Source: a virus. Taken from it: 64,000 nucleotides of DNA. The stretch spans positions 36,855 through 100,854 of IMG/VR virus record IMGVR_UViG_3300046713_000096. The stretch is one strand, 5' to 3'. A program made the position numbers and the translations under genes. Under the pieces are notes generated by a model. The model made no database searches. It had not been told where the DNA came from and was given only the letters and a program-made list of their open reading frames with translations. Position 1 is the stretch's first letter; the number at the start of each line of letters is the position of its first letter. Positions 53,771-62,774 of this stretch are shown piece after piece.

Positions 53771-54867
53771 GCTGCGAGCTCCCATCCCATGCGCTTGTAG
53801 AAGAGCTCGACGAGCTTGGCGCGAAGCTTCGGCCGTGCGCGTAGCGCCCGCGCTGCGCCCGCGTAGCCCGTCCCGAGCTCGACCTTCCCGATCGTCAGCG
53901 CGCCCTTCTTGCGTTTCTTCACGAGGCCCATGTCTTCGAGCTGCACCACGAGGCTGTGCTCGTAGTCAATGCCGCGATTCCAGTAGATCGCGAACTTCGC
54001 TTTTTTGAACGGCGGCCCGACCTGATTCTTCTTGCACTCTGTCTCGATCGAGCTGCCGATCTTGCTCTTCTCGCCGTCCTTCTCGGTGCCCGTGCGCGTC
54101 ACGTACACGATCAGACTGGCGTAGAACCGCGGCGCGTTGCCGCCCGCCATCTCTTCGTCTGACCCAAACATCACGTTCATCTTCTTGCGCACCTGCGAGA
54201 CGAACACGAGTGCGACGTGTTCGGTTTCCAGCGCCTCGACAATCGATGGCAGCTCTTCAGACCAGATCCGCGCTTCAGCCGGATAGCGCTTCTTGCCCGT
54301 CGGCGTTTCCAGCGTCTCGAACGCCTTGCACGCGTTCAGGCTGTCGACGATGATCACGAACGGCACTGCGACCTTCGTCTTCTTGCGGATCTCTCGCGCG
54401 CGCCGAATCGTCGCCTTGATGATCTCGATCACCGCTTCGAGCGTCTTGCACGTCGGCAACGCGAGCCGCCCGAGATCGACCCCGAGCTTCTGCGCATAGT
54501 CCGGATCGAGCTTGTGCTCTTTGTCGATGTACACAGCGATCCCGCCCCTGCGCTGCGCTTCGGCGCACAGGTGCAGCCCGATCGTCGTTTTGCCCGACCC
54601 TTCCTTGCCGTGCAGAATCGAAATGCGCGACAGCGGGAAACCTCCCCGGCTGATGGCTGCGTCGAGCGTCGCGCTGTGCGTCGACAACACGCCACGAACG
54701 CGCTTGCTGAACGCCTTGTCGCCCAACATGCGCACAGCCCCGGGCGCTGTGCTCGCGACTTCCTTGTCGCCAGCCATGCCGGCGAGGAAGTCCGCGACGA
54801 TGTCGCTCGGGGATTCGAGCCGAGCCTTGCGCTTCGTCGGCTTCTTCTTCGTGGTCGTTTTCGCCAT
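53767..54867 (-). CDS. RecA/UvsX-like recombinase
   Basis: 366 residues. Walker A LHGKEGSGKTTIG; Walker B VPFVIIVDSLNA; loop region VSQVRKKMNVMFG; helical N-terminal domain. Strand exchange in recombination-dependent replication. The start MAKTTTKKK is chosen over an earlier ATG because a terminator hairpin sits 5 nt upstream of it. Basic N- and C-terminal ends. Confidence 0.93.
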   Translation of the reverse strand: MAKTTTKKKPTKRKARLESPSDIVADFLAGMAGDKEVASTAPGAVRMLGDKAFSKRVRGVLSTHSATLDAAISRGGFPLSRISILHGKEGSGKTTIGLHLCAEAQRRGGIAVYIDKEHKLDPDYAQKLGVDLGRLALPTCKTLEAVIEIIKATIRRAREIRKKTKVAVPFVIIVDSLNACKAFETLETPTGKKRYPAEARIWSEELPSIVEALETEHVALVFVSQVRKKMNVMFGSDEEMAGGNAPRFYASLIVYVTRTGTEKDGEKSKIGSSIETECKKNQVGPPFKKAKFAIYWNRGIDYEHSLVVQLEDMGLVKKRKKGALTIGKVELGTGYAGAARALRARPKLRAKLVELFYKRMGWELAA

Positions 54868-54871
54868 AAGC

Positions 54872-54903
54872 AAAGGGGCCGCCCGCACTGGCTCGGCCCC
54901 TTT
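54872..54903. terminator. Hairpin between SSB and RecA genes
   Basis: AAAGGGGCCG / CGGCCCCTTT with a 12-nt loop; could end the SSB transcript. U residues flank on both sides. Confidence 0.7.
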
Positions 54904-54942
54904 CTCCCTTCGGTGGTTACGTCAGCGAGGCACTGCGACTAC

Positions 54943-56652
54943 CTACTTCTTCGAGCCCTTCTTCGCGGACTTCTTGTCAGCTTTCTTGCTGCCACTGCTC
55001 GCGGCCTTCTTGTCGACGGCCTTCTTGTCGGCTTTCTTCTTGTCCACTTTCTTCGCGCCCTTCTTGCCCTTCTTGGGCTCGTCGTCTTCGTCTTCGTCGT
55101 CGTCTTCGTCCAGGCCCGCGATCGCTTCGTCGAGATCGTCGAGGCCCAAGTCGTCATCTTCGTCGTCGGACTTTTTCTTGCCCTTCGACTTTGACTTGTC
55201 GTCGCCCTTGCTCGACTTGGCGGCCTTGCCCGGCTTGCTCGGCGCGCCCTTCGCACCCTTCTTGGGCTCGTCGTCTTCGTCGGCCTCGTCGTCGTCTTCG
55301 TCGTCTTCGTCGACATCTTCGTCGTCGTCTTCGTCGTCGTCTTCGTCGTCGGCCTTCTTGCTGCTCTTGCCCTTCGGCTTCGGCTTCGACTTGGCGCCCT
55401 TCTTGCCCTTCGGCTCGTCGTCGGCGTCTTCGTCGTCGTCTTCGTCGTCGGCGTCTTCGTCGTCGTCGCCGTCTTCGTCGTCGTCGTCGTCGGCCGCCTT
55501 CTTGCTCTTGCCCTTCGTCGGCTTGGCGGCGGCCTTCTTGCCCTTCTTGGGCTCGTCGTCGTCGTCTTCGTCGTCGGCGTCTTCGTCGTCTTCGTCGTCT
55601 TCGTCGGCCTCGTCGTCGCCGTCTTCGTCGTCATCTTCGTCGTCGTCTTCGTCGCGCGACGACTTCTTGCCTTTGGCGCCCTTCTTGCCCTTCGGCTCGT
55701 CGTCTTCGTCGTCATCGTCATCGTCTTCGTCGTCGTCTTCGTCGTCGAGCTCGTCTTCGTCGTCGCGCTCGTCTTCCTCGTCGTCGTCGACCTTCTTACC
55801 CTTGCTGCCCTTGGCGCCTTTTCCCATGCGAGACTTTCCCTTTCCGCTATCGTCGTCGTCCGCGTCGTCATCGACTTCGACGCCCTTGATGATCGCGGTC
55901 ACCTCGTCGGGTGACTTGATCATGTTGCCCACCACGCGAAACAGGTCGCAGTCGCCGCCCTCTGCCATCGCCTTCGCGATCGCTGCGCGCGTTGCCTTCG
56001 GCAGCTTGCGAGGCGACTTCGCCGTTTCCTGATCGACCTTCACGTCGTACTTGGTCTGACGGCCCTTGCCGCCCTTGATGACACGAATCAGCACCGCGGC
56101 CCGCGGGTCGCTGATGTCACCGTTGTCGAAAAAGCACTCCATGATCCCGTCGAAGATCTGCTTGCCGACCATGGCGACAAGCGGCTCGCCCTGCTTGTCG
56201 TGCTCTTGCCAGTCGCTCGATGACTTCTTCCGGAAGCCGAGCGGCGTCACGCCCCACAGGTATTTTGTTTGCGGGCGAGACTCGTCGGCCTCTTCGTCTG
56301 AAAACGTCTTTCCACCGTCGAGCGCGCGCTTCATCGGGCACTTGCCCGTCAGCTGCACCTTGCGCTTTTCGAGCACCTTGACGACGAACGGGTGTTCGAT
56401 GATGGGATTCGTCTCAGGATCGAGCCCGACCACCATGCGGTTATTCTTGCCGACGCCGTAGTGCACAGTGACCGGGGCGTAGTTCTTGCCCTTCGTCAGC
56501 TCGTGCTTGTCGTTGTCGCGACAGGGTGGGTGGACGTACAGCAGCGTCTCGCCGATCTCGAAATTCAGATACTCGCCGCCGCCGCGCTGTTGCTCTTCGT
56601 AGCCCTTGCGCATCGCGCCCATGTCAACGCCACTGCCATCACCACGTGCCAT
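54943..56652 (-). CDS. Single-strand DNA-binding protein with giant acidic tail
   Basis: 569 residues. The first 270 form the DNA-binding core (YLNFEIGETLLYVHPPCRDN; ALDGGKTFSDEEADESRPQT; KYLWGVTPLGFRKK), like T4 gp32-type phage SSBs. The last 290 are Asp/Glu runs separated by short KGKKGAK-type blocks, far longer than the usual short acidic tail. The acidic tail usually recruits replication and recombination partners. Start MARGDGSGVDMG. DNA in the tail is a GTC/TTC triplet-rich tract. Confidence 0.85.
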   Translation of the reverse strand: MARGDGSGVDMGAMRKGYEEQQRGGGEYLNFEIGETLLYVHPPCRDNDKHELTKGKNYAPVTVHYGVGKNNRMVVGLDPETNPIIEHPFVVKVLEKRKVQLTGKCPMKRALDGGKTFSDEEADESRPQTKYLWGVTPLGFRKKSSSDWQEHDKQGEPLVAMVGKQIFDGIMECFFDNGDISDPRAAVLIRVIKGGKGRQTKYDVKVDQETAKSPRKLPKATRAAIAKAMAEGGDCDLFRVVGNMIKSPDEVTAIIKGVEVDDDADDDDSGKGKSRMGKGAKGSKGKKVDDDEEDERDDEDELDDEDDDEDDDDDDEDDEPKGKKGAKGKKSSRDEDDDEDDDEDGDDEADEDDEDDEDADDEDDDDEPKKGKKAAAKPTKGKSKKAADDDDDEDGDDDEDADDEDDDEDADDEPKGKKGAKSKPKPKGKSSKKADDEDDDEDDDEDVDEDDEDDDEADEDDEPKKGAKGAPSKPGKAAKSSKGDDKSKSKGKKKSDDEDDDLGLDDLDEAIAGLDEDDDEDEDDEPKKGKKGAKKVDKKKADKKAVDKKAASSGSKKADKKSAKKGSKK

Positions 56653-56656
56653 AGGA

Positions 56657-57298
56657 TTACCTCTTGTCTTTGTTGTTGCGGCGCTTGCCGTTGTTGATCT
56701 CTTGCATGCGGCGCTCACGTTCATCGGACGACGAGCGCCGCACGTCACGCGATGGTGAAACTACTTCGTCGTCATCGCGGTCGCTGCCTTTGCCCGATAG
56801 ATTCCAGCCGCGGCGCCCTTCGCGCGGTGTCTCGGGTGTCGTCATGCCCTGCGCACCGAGCTCTGAACGCACTTTCGCGCCCCTGCTCTGCAGCTGGTTC
56901 GCCTTCTTGTCGAACGCGCGCACCATGGCCTCGCACAGGGCGAGGTTTTTCTCTGCCATGGCAATCGCGTCTTTGTGCTTGATGAAGCCGTCAGACACCT
57001 CGACAGCGTTCTTGACCTTCCACTCGGGCAGCTTCGGATCCTTGGCTAGGACGTCGCGCGTCGTCTCAGCGCGATAGCGCCGATACCACGCGTCGACCTT
57101 CGTCAGCTCGGCCTCTGCGTCGGCTGCGACCGCGCCCCAATACGCGAGCTGCGCAGCGACCCGATCCATGTCGCTCGACAGGTCGACGCTGATCGGAAGC
57201 TCGGCCCCTTCGCCCAAGATGTGCACTTCGACAGACGTGCCCATCACCTTGATCTTCTGGCGCGCGAAGCGCTCTGCGTATTCGGGTTCTGCGCTCAT
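56657..57298 (-). CDS. UvsY-like recombination mediator (tentative)
   Basis: 213 residues. WYRRYRAETTRDVLAKDPKL, EWKVKNAVEVSDGFIKHKDA and CEAMVRAFDKKANQLQSRGA follow a pattern that I recall from phage UvsY-like mediators (helical, KDP and RSRGA boxes). The tail is disordered and basic. Its location between SSB and HU, in the RecA operon, supports the role of loading RecA on SSB-coated DNA. Confidence 0.5.
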   Translation of the reverse strand: MSAEPEYAERFARQKIKVMGTSVEVHILGEGAELPISVDLSSDMDRVAAQLAYWGAVAADAEAELTKVDAWYRRYRAETTRDVLAKDPKLPEWKVKNAVEVSDGFIKHKDAIAMAEKNLALCEAMVRAFDKKANQLQSRGAKVRSELGAQGMTTPETPREGRRGWNLSGKGSDRDDDEVVSPSRDVRRSSSDERERRMQEINNGKRRNNKDKR

Positions 57299-57651
57299 TT
57301 GCGGCCCTTCTTCTTTTTCTTCTTGGGCGCTGGCGCTTCAGCTGCCGCGGCAGCTTCGGCTTCTTTGCGCTTGGCCTCGCGCTTCTTGAGAACGATATTC
57401 AGCCGGCGCTTGGCCTGATCGCTCGTTCGGAACGTGACCCGATACGTCTCGCCGTATCGGGTCGGCTTGCCGTCGTTGATCACCGGACTCTCGACCACGC
57501 GGCCCGGAAACGTCTTTCGATCGAAGCTGCCGAAGCCCGACACCCGCACCTGTTCACCTGCCTTGATGAACTGAAAGACGGCCTCGAACACGTCAGAAAC
57601 CACTTCGGCCTTTATGCCAGCCGCTTTCGCAATATCTCGGATGCCTGCCAT
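57295..57651 (-). CDS. HU/IHF-like DNA-bending protein
   Basis: 118 residues. IRDIAKAAGIKAEVVSDVFE, VRVSGFGSFDRKTFPGR and the beta arm (RYGETYRVTFRTSDQAKRRL) are HU-like. A Lys/Ala tail adds basic charge, like some high-GC histone-like proteins. Binds and bends DNA, for example at the origin or att site. Confidence 0.88.
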   Translation of the reverse strand: MAGIRDIAKAAGIKAEVVSDVFEAVFQFIKAGEQVRVSGFGSFDRKTFPGRVVESPVINDGKPTRYGETYRVTFRTSDQAKRRLNIVLKKREAKRKEAEAAAAAEAPAPKKKKKKGRK

Positions 57652-57669
57652 GTCTCTTCTCCCTTGTAT

Positions 57670-60600
57670 CTACGTGCTGACGGTCCATTCCGCTGACTGT
57701 CGCTTCAACACGCGCACTTTTCCCCCACTAAAGAAGTACGCGAGCCCCCGTTCTGAGTCTGTAGACCGTTCGAGCGGCATCGACAGAAGCCGCCCTCGTT
57801 TCACGATCTTGCGGATCGTGTGCCAGTAAGACGCGAACGCGATCACGTTGCAGAAACCGCGCTCACCGAGCAGGCCGAAAAATGCCATCAGCTCGCCCCT
57901 CGAATCGTATTTCAGACGCACATGCGTCACGACGCCCGTGAAGATCCCCGACCCGCTGCGCAGTAGCCGGGCGTTGAAGCGCCGCTTTCGTGCCTGCTCG
58001 GGGCTCGTCCAGCCGTAATCCGCTGCAGGGTGGCCACCTGCCACCAGCCTTTGCCAGAAGCCGAGCTCGACCCCGTCACGCACCGCGAGCCGGTAACGTT
58101 CGAGGTCGATCGCGAAATGCGCTTTCAGCCGGTTGTATTTCGCGTCGACCGTGGCGTGAACGATGATCGGCGTGCCCGATGGCGCCTCGATCAGTTCGTG
58201 ATGATCCTCGAAGATGTCGAAGTCGAAGCGCACGCGGAACGCCTCGCCGCTGTCGCACTCAAGATTCACGTTCGCGTACCTCGCGCCCCAAAACATCTGC
58301 TTGCGCTCGCGCTCTGTCGGCAAGTCGCCCGTGTGGAAGTCGCCGACTTGCTGCACGCGCGCGTCGATCATGAGCCCGGCCACGTACACCGATTCATTGT
58401 CGAGCTCGGCCATCGACGTCGCGTCAATGCGCGCTAGCTCGACGCCCACGTGTTCGGCCATGAACGAGCGGTATGCGTCGAGCGGATGATCGCCGAACGC
58501 CAGCGGGTTGACCTTCGCTGCGACGAGCATGCGCTCTTCGGCCGTGTAGTCTTTGGCCTTCTTCGCGCGATCCCAAAACTCGTAAATCGCTTCGCGCTTC
58601 TTGCGCTTCTTCGCAAGCGCCTTCCACAGCTCGTCAAGGTGCTCTTCGAAGAATTTCTGATTCGGGATCAGGCCCTCGAACGCGCCCGCCTTGATGAGTG
58701 TCACGACCACACCGCGATTGCACTTGCGTCGGTCGATGCGCTGCGCGAAGTCGAGGAAACTGCGGAACGGCTGATGTTCCATCACCGTCGCCGCTGCGCC
58801 CTTGCCGACCCCTTTGATGTCGCTCAGCGACCCGCGGATATGCCCGTCAGGATCGATGCTGAATACGTCTTTGCTGAGCGACACGTGAGGGGGAAGAATC
58901 GAGATGCCCGCGCGCTTGGCCTCTTTCGCGAGCGCCTTCAGGTGTGGCCGATCGTCTTCGTTGCGCATCAGCGCCCAAAAGAATTCTGTCAGGTAGTACA
59001 CCTTCAGGTACTGACACCAATAGGCGATCGTTGCGTACGCCGTGGCATGGCTCTTGTTGAAGCCGTACGCGCCGAACGCCTCAATCGCACCGAAGAGCTT
59101 CGTCGCAAGCTTCGGTGCAATGCCATGCAGCGATCCGCAGCCAGCCACGAAGTCAGGGCGCGCGACCTTGAGCTCTTCAGCCTTCTTCTTGCCGATGGCC
59201 TTGCGCAGCTCGTCGGCTCGGCCCGGCGTGAAGCCGGCGAGCTCTGTAAAGATCTTGATCACGTGTTCTTGGTACACGATGATCCCGAGCGTCTCTGCGC
59301 AGATCTTGTTGACGATCGGGTGGTAGTCGACCTCGTCGCGCTTGCTCGGATCCTTCTTGCGCACGAGGTAGCGCTCAGCGAGGCCCGAGCGTGTCGCGCC
59401 CGGGCGATTGAGCGCTGTCATCGCTGCGATGTCTTCGAAGTCTTCGAACACGACCCCGTCGCAGATCTTGTACGCGCTCGGGGTGTCGTACTGAAACACG
59501 CCCGAGAAGTCGTGCGCCGTGAAGCGTTCGAGCACCTTCGGATCGTTCATCTCGATCCGTTCCATGTCGAGCGAGACGCCGTGTCGCTCACGCACCGCGT
59601 TCACGCAGTCGCGGATCACGGTCAACGTCTTGAGCCCGAGCACATCGAGCTTCACGAGCCCGACCGATGCGATCTCGTTCATGTCGATCGCCGACACGAC
59701 GACCTTCTCGCCCTTGTGGTTGCGGATTTCGAGCGGGATCAGATCGGTCAGTGGCTTCGGGCTAACGACCACGCCCGCGGCATGGATGCCGAGCGTCTTG
59801 GCCATGCCTTCGAGAAGCTTCGCGTACTGCTTGACCTTCGGGTATCGCGCGTCGAAGCGTTTGCACGCCTCGAACTCGTCGAAGCTCTTTTCGAGCGTGC
59901 GGAACTCGTCGGGGTGCCCGTCGGGCAGCTCCATGATCGAAGGCGAAACCGCGTTCACTTCGGGCAGCGGCACGCCGATCACACGCGCGACGTCGCGCAA
60001 GACGCTTTTGCCCGACAGCCGGCCAACCGTTGCGATCTGACACACCTTGTCACGCCCGTACTTGCCGACCAAGTAGTCGATCACCTCGCGCCGACGCGAG
60101 TCTTCGAAGTCCATGTCGATGTCGGGCAAGTCGTGGCGGTCCGGATTGATGAAGCGCTCGAACAGTAGGCCATGCTCGATCGGGTCGATCCCTGTGATGC
60201 CGAGCAGGTACGCGACGAGCGATCCGCCCGCGCTGCCACGGCCCGGCCCGCAGAAGATGCCCTCGCCCCGCGCGAACTTATACAGGTCGCGCACGACCAG
60301 AAAGTAAGGGATCAGCTTCTGACGCTTGAGCGCTGCGAGCTCGACCTTCAGGCGCTCGATGTAGCGCCCGAGCGCGTCGCCCGTGCGCACGCCGTGCTTG
60401 TGCGCGTACGAACGAGCGCGCGCAGGGATGGCGCGCCACGTCCAGCCGTCGAGGCACAGATCCTTCAGAAACTTGAACTCGTCGCCCTCGTACTTCTTCG
60501 GCATGCCAGGATTCGGCAAGAGCGCGCGCAGGTAGTCGATCTCGATCTTGACGTCGCTTCGTTCAGCGAGCTCGACCGTGGAATTCAGCGCCTCGCGGAT

Positions 60601-61494
60601 GTGCGACTTGCGCAGGTAGCCATGATGGCGCTCGAACGCGTCGCGCATTTGCCGACGCGTGCGAAAGTAGAATTCGTCACCGTCGAACCGGAAGCGGTCA
60701 GCGTCGTCGACCTTCGCGCCCGTGCCAATGCAGAGCATGACGTCGTGCGCTTCGGCATCTTCCTTGCGCACGTAGTGGGCATCTTGCGTCGCGAGAAGCT
60801 TGCCGCCCGTGCGGTCGCGCAACGTCAGCTCGAACTCATTCACACGCGCTTGATCCGCGATCGCGTGCGGCTGTATCTCGTGGTACAGCCGATCGCCGTA
60901 GGCTTCGCGCAGCCGGTCGACATAGGCGAACGCGTCGCGCCTGCGCCCCTGCAAAAACCAGTCATGCGCAGGCCCATTCATGCAGCCGGTGCTGATGGCC
61001 AGGCCTTCGCTGTATTCGCACAGCGCGTCGAGGTCGACCCGCGGCTTGTAGTAGAACCCGTCGACAAACGCCTTCGAGCTCAGGCGCTGCAGGTTCAACA
61101 TGCCCTCTTGCGTGAGCGCCCAACACGTCGTGTGCCAGCGGTCGCGGATGCCCTCGCGCTCTTCGTACGCCTTGAGCGTCGAGCGTCGGTCGTTCTTCTT
61201 GACCCCGGTCAGGATCGTCGCCTTCTCGTCGTCGGTCACACCCTTGCGGTGCATGTCGCGCGACACGTAGAATTCGATCCCGTAGATGGGCTTGACCCCG
61301 CCTTGCTTCTCGCATTCCTTGCGAAGCTGCAAGTAGCCACGCATCGAGCCGTGTTCAGTGAAAGCCAGTGCGGGGTTACCGCGTTCCTTCGCTGTCTTGA
61401 CGTAGTCAGAGATCAAGCCGCAGCCGTCGAGCTGCGACATGTCACTGTGCGTGTGCAGATGCACGAAGTCTTCGGTAGGTTTGTCACTTGCCAC
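57670..61494 (-). CDS. dnaE: DNA polymerase III alpha subunit (DnaE-type)
   Basis: Replicative polymerase, 1274 residues. N-terminal PHP domain FVHLHTHSDMSQLDG, with His ligands kept. Palm motifs GPGRGSAGGSLVAYLLG and PDIDMDFEDSRRREVIDYLV hold the catalytic Asp residues; helix-hairpin-helix region GIGKKKAEEL-like near residues 790-830; OB-like C-terminus present but short. Phages with DnaE-type polymerases are less common than those with family A or B. No clamp or clamp loader seen in the window, so it may use the host's. Confidence 0.95.
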   Translation of the reverse strand: MASDKPTEDFVHLHTHSDMSQLDGCGLISDYVKTAKERGNPALAFTEHGSMRGYLQLRKECEKQGGVKPIYGIEFYVSRDMHRKGVTDDEKATILTGVKKNDRRSTLKAYEEREGIRDRWHTTCWALTQEGMLNLQRLSSKAFVDGFYYKPRVDLDALCEYSEGLAISTGCMNGPAHDWFLQGRRRDAFAYVDRLREAYGDRLYHEIQPHAIADQARVNEFELTLRDRTGGKLLATQDAHYVRKEDAEAHDVMLCIGTGAKVDDADRFRFDGDEFYFRTRRQMRDAFERHHGYLRKSHIREALNSTVELAERSDVKIEIDYLRALLPNPGMPKKYEGDEFKFLKDLCLDGWTWRAIPARARSYAHKHGVRTGDALGRYIERLKVELAALKRQKLIPYFLVVRDLYKFARGEGIFCGPGRGSAGGSLVAYLLGITGIDPIEHGLLFERFINPDRHDLPDIDMDFEDSRRREVIDYLVGKYGRDKVCQIATVGRLSGKSVLRDVARVIGVPLPEVNAVSPSIMELPDGHPDEFRTLEKSFDEFEACKRFDARYPKVKQYAKLLEGMAKTLGIHAAGVVVSPKPLTDLIPLEIRNHKGEKVVVSAIDMNEIASVGLVKLDVLGLKTLTVIRDCVNAVRERHGVSLDMERIEMNDPKVLERFTAHDFSGVFQYDTPSAYKICDGVVFEDFEDIAAMTALNRPGATRSGLAERYLVRKKDPSKRDEVDYHPIVNKICAETLGIIVYQEHVIKIFTELAGFTPGRADELRKAIGKKKAEELKVARPDFVAGCGSLHGIAPKLATKLFGAIEAFGAYGFNKSHATAYATIAYWCQYLKVYYLTEFFWALMRNEDDRPHLKALAKEAKRAGISILPPHVSLSKDVFSIDPDGHIRGSLSDIKGVGKGAAATVMEHQPFRSFLDFAQRIDRRKCNRGVVVTLIKAGAFEGLIPNQKFFEEHLDELWKALAKKRKKREAIYEFWDRAKKAKDYTAEERMLVAAKVNPLAFGDHPLDAYRSFMAEHVGVELARIDATSMAELDNESVYVAGLMIDARVQQVGDFHTGDLPTERERKQMFWGARYANVNLECDSGEAFRVRFDFDIFEDHHELIEAPSGTPIIVHATVDAKYNRLKAHFAIDLERYRLAVRDGVELGFWQRLVAGGHPAADYGWTSPEQARKRRFNARLLRSGSGIFTGVVTHVRLKYDSRGELMAFFGLLGERGFCNVIAFASYWHTIRKIVKRGRLLSMPLERSTDSERGLAYFFSGGKVRVLKRQSAEWTVST

Positions 61495-61840
61495 GTTTGT
61501 GCAGCTCCAAGTGATATCGACACACGGCCTTGAAGGCCTCGTCGAAATCGCGGTCGAGAATCCACAGGATGTATTTTCGCCCTCGCGGGATCGTCACGAT
61601 CTCCGACAGGCGCTTGCCGTGAAACTGCTTGCCGAAGAGCAAAAGCGCGTCTTTGCCATCAGCGCTGATCTTGAATTGCTTGCTCGGCTTCGCGCCCGTG
61701 ATCACCGGGGGTTCGATCGGTGGCACTTGCTTGCGACGCACGCGACTCGGCATCCCGTCGATCGGCTCGCCCTGCAACCACCGACGCACTTCTTCAAGCG
61801 TTGGCACGGTTGAGCCCCTCGACCACGTCGCGGATGACAC
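61484..61840 (-). CDS. DUF3820-like protein
   Basis: 118 residues. LLFGKQFHGKRLSEIVTIPR, then GRKYILWILDRDFDEAFKAV, matches the FGKYxGKxLxEVPxxYLxWL pattern of DUF3820. In other genomes such domains sit next to RNase T-like exonucleases or DNA-replication genes. Basic N-terminus. Function unknown. Confidence 0.6.
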   Translation of the reverse strand: MSSATWSRGSTVPTLEEVRRWLQGEPIDGMPSRVRRKQVPPIEPPVITGAKPSKQFKISADGKDALLLFGKQFHGKRLSEIVTIPRGRKYILWILDRDFDEAFKAVCRYHLELHKRGK

Positions 61841-62681
61841 GCGTCACCGTGACGCCTTCATCCCAACACGCCACGCGCCCGATCGGCCTGACCTTCGGAT
61901 TCCAGACGGGTCGATCTTGCAGCTCGACAAGCTTGCCGGCCCCCATCACGAGGGGCCCGTCGACGTGCCAGCCTTCGGGGAAAAGATAGTTCAAGTCACT
62001 CGTCACAGAGTCCTCTGCGATCGCCCCGCTAAACTCGCACACGTAACCGCTTTCCTCGCCATGGTACAGCCTGTGAATCGCGTTGCCGGGCGTGTGTGGG
62101 GTGTAGACGACATCCCAGCGCAGAAAGCGCAGCTTGCTCGCGCGCACGGGCAGCATGTTCAGCGTGACAGCCATGGCGCCTTCGTGCCTCACAAGACGCG
62201 ATTCCCATAGCGGCACGGTTTCGAGAATGAGATCGGCCGTGGCTGCGAGCGGCCCGACGTCGCGCGCGACTTCCAGGCCCGTCGAAAGACGCTTCACGAA
62301 GTCGCGCCAGTCGAACGACACCGCATAGCGCTTCGACGTCACCTCGGGATCCGAGAGCCCGAGCGTGCCTTCGGGCATCGCCGTCAGGCGCGTCTTGCGC
62401 CAATGCGCATGATGCACAGCGTCGCTGACCTTCCGAGGGCAGCTCACGACCTGTGAGCCCTGCAGAAGCCCCGCCTTGAGCGTGTACTCACCGTAAACCA
62501 CACCGAGCGCGTCAAGCAGCGTGAGCACTTCCTGCGAGCGTTCGAGGTACTTGTGCGCTGGCGACAGCGCTGACTGTCCGAGCGGGCCCCGCTCGACAAG
62601 CACGACCGAGTGCCCGCGCGCACGACACAGGTGCGCAGCGATCAGGCCCGTGACGTCGCCGCCGTTGACACAGACGCGCAT
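61794..62681 (-). CDS. FAD/NAD-binding oxidoreductase-like protein
   Basis: 295 residues. The N-terminus RVCVNGGDVTGLIAAHLCRA followed by RGHSVVLVERG is a Rossmann dinucleotide-binding fold (GxGxxG variant GGDVTG, then an acidic strand end). The rest resembles a flavoprotein substrate domain but no active-site motif is recognised. Located in the replication cluster, so a role in DNA or nucleotide modification is possible. Overlaps the DUF3820-like gene by 47 nt. Confidence 0.55.
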   Translation of the reverse strand: MRVCVNGGDVTGLIAAHLCRARGHSVVLVERGPLGQSALSPAHKYLERSQEVLTLLDALGVVYGEYTLKAGLLQGSQVVSCPRKVSDAVHHAHWRKTRLTAMPEGTLGLSDPEVTSKRYAVSFDWRDFVKRLSTGLEVARDVGPLAATADLILETVPLWESRLVRHEGAMAVTLNMLPVRASKLRFLRWDVVYTPHTPGNAIHRLYHGEESGYVCEFSGAIAEDSVTSDLNYLFPEGWHVDGPLVMGAGKLVELQDRPVWNPKVRPIGRVACWDEGVTVTRVIRDVVEGLNRANA

Positions 62682-62774
62682 TACGCGCCCCTCAACGAAA
62701 CAGGCCGTCGAGCCGGCGCACGCGAGAGATCGGCCAAGAGCTCGACGCACGCCACCGGACACGACGACCGACGC

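Noticed and set aside
54939-55871. A 310-residue minus-strand Thr/Arg ORF
   Set aside because: Another frame of the same GTC tract; pure low-complexity composition and no start context.
54512-56032. A 506-residue plus-strand ORF made almost entirely of Ser
   Set aside because: It is the reverse complement of the GTC-rich acidic tail of the single-strand DNA-binding protein. The real protein has a normal core domain upstream and neighbours on the minus strand.
58450-60168. 572-residue plus-strand ORF inside the polymerase gene
   Set aside because: Shadow frame created by strong third-position GC bias in DnaE; no domain or ribosome site.
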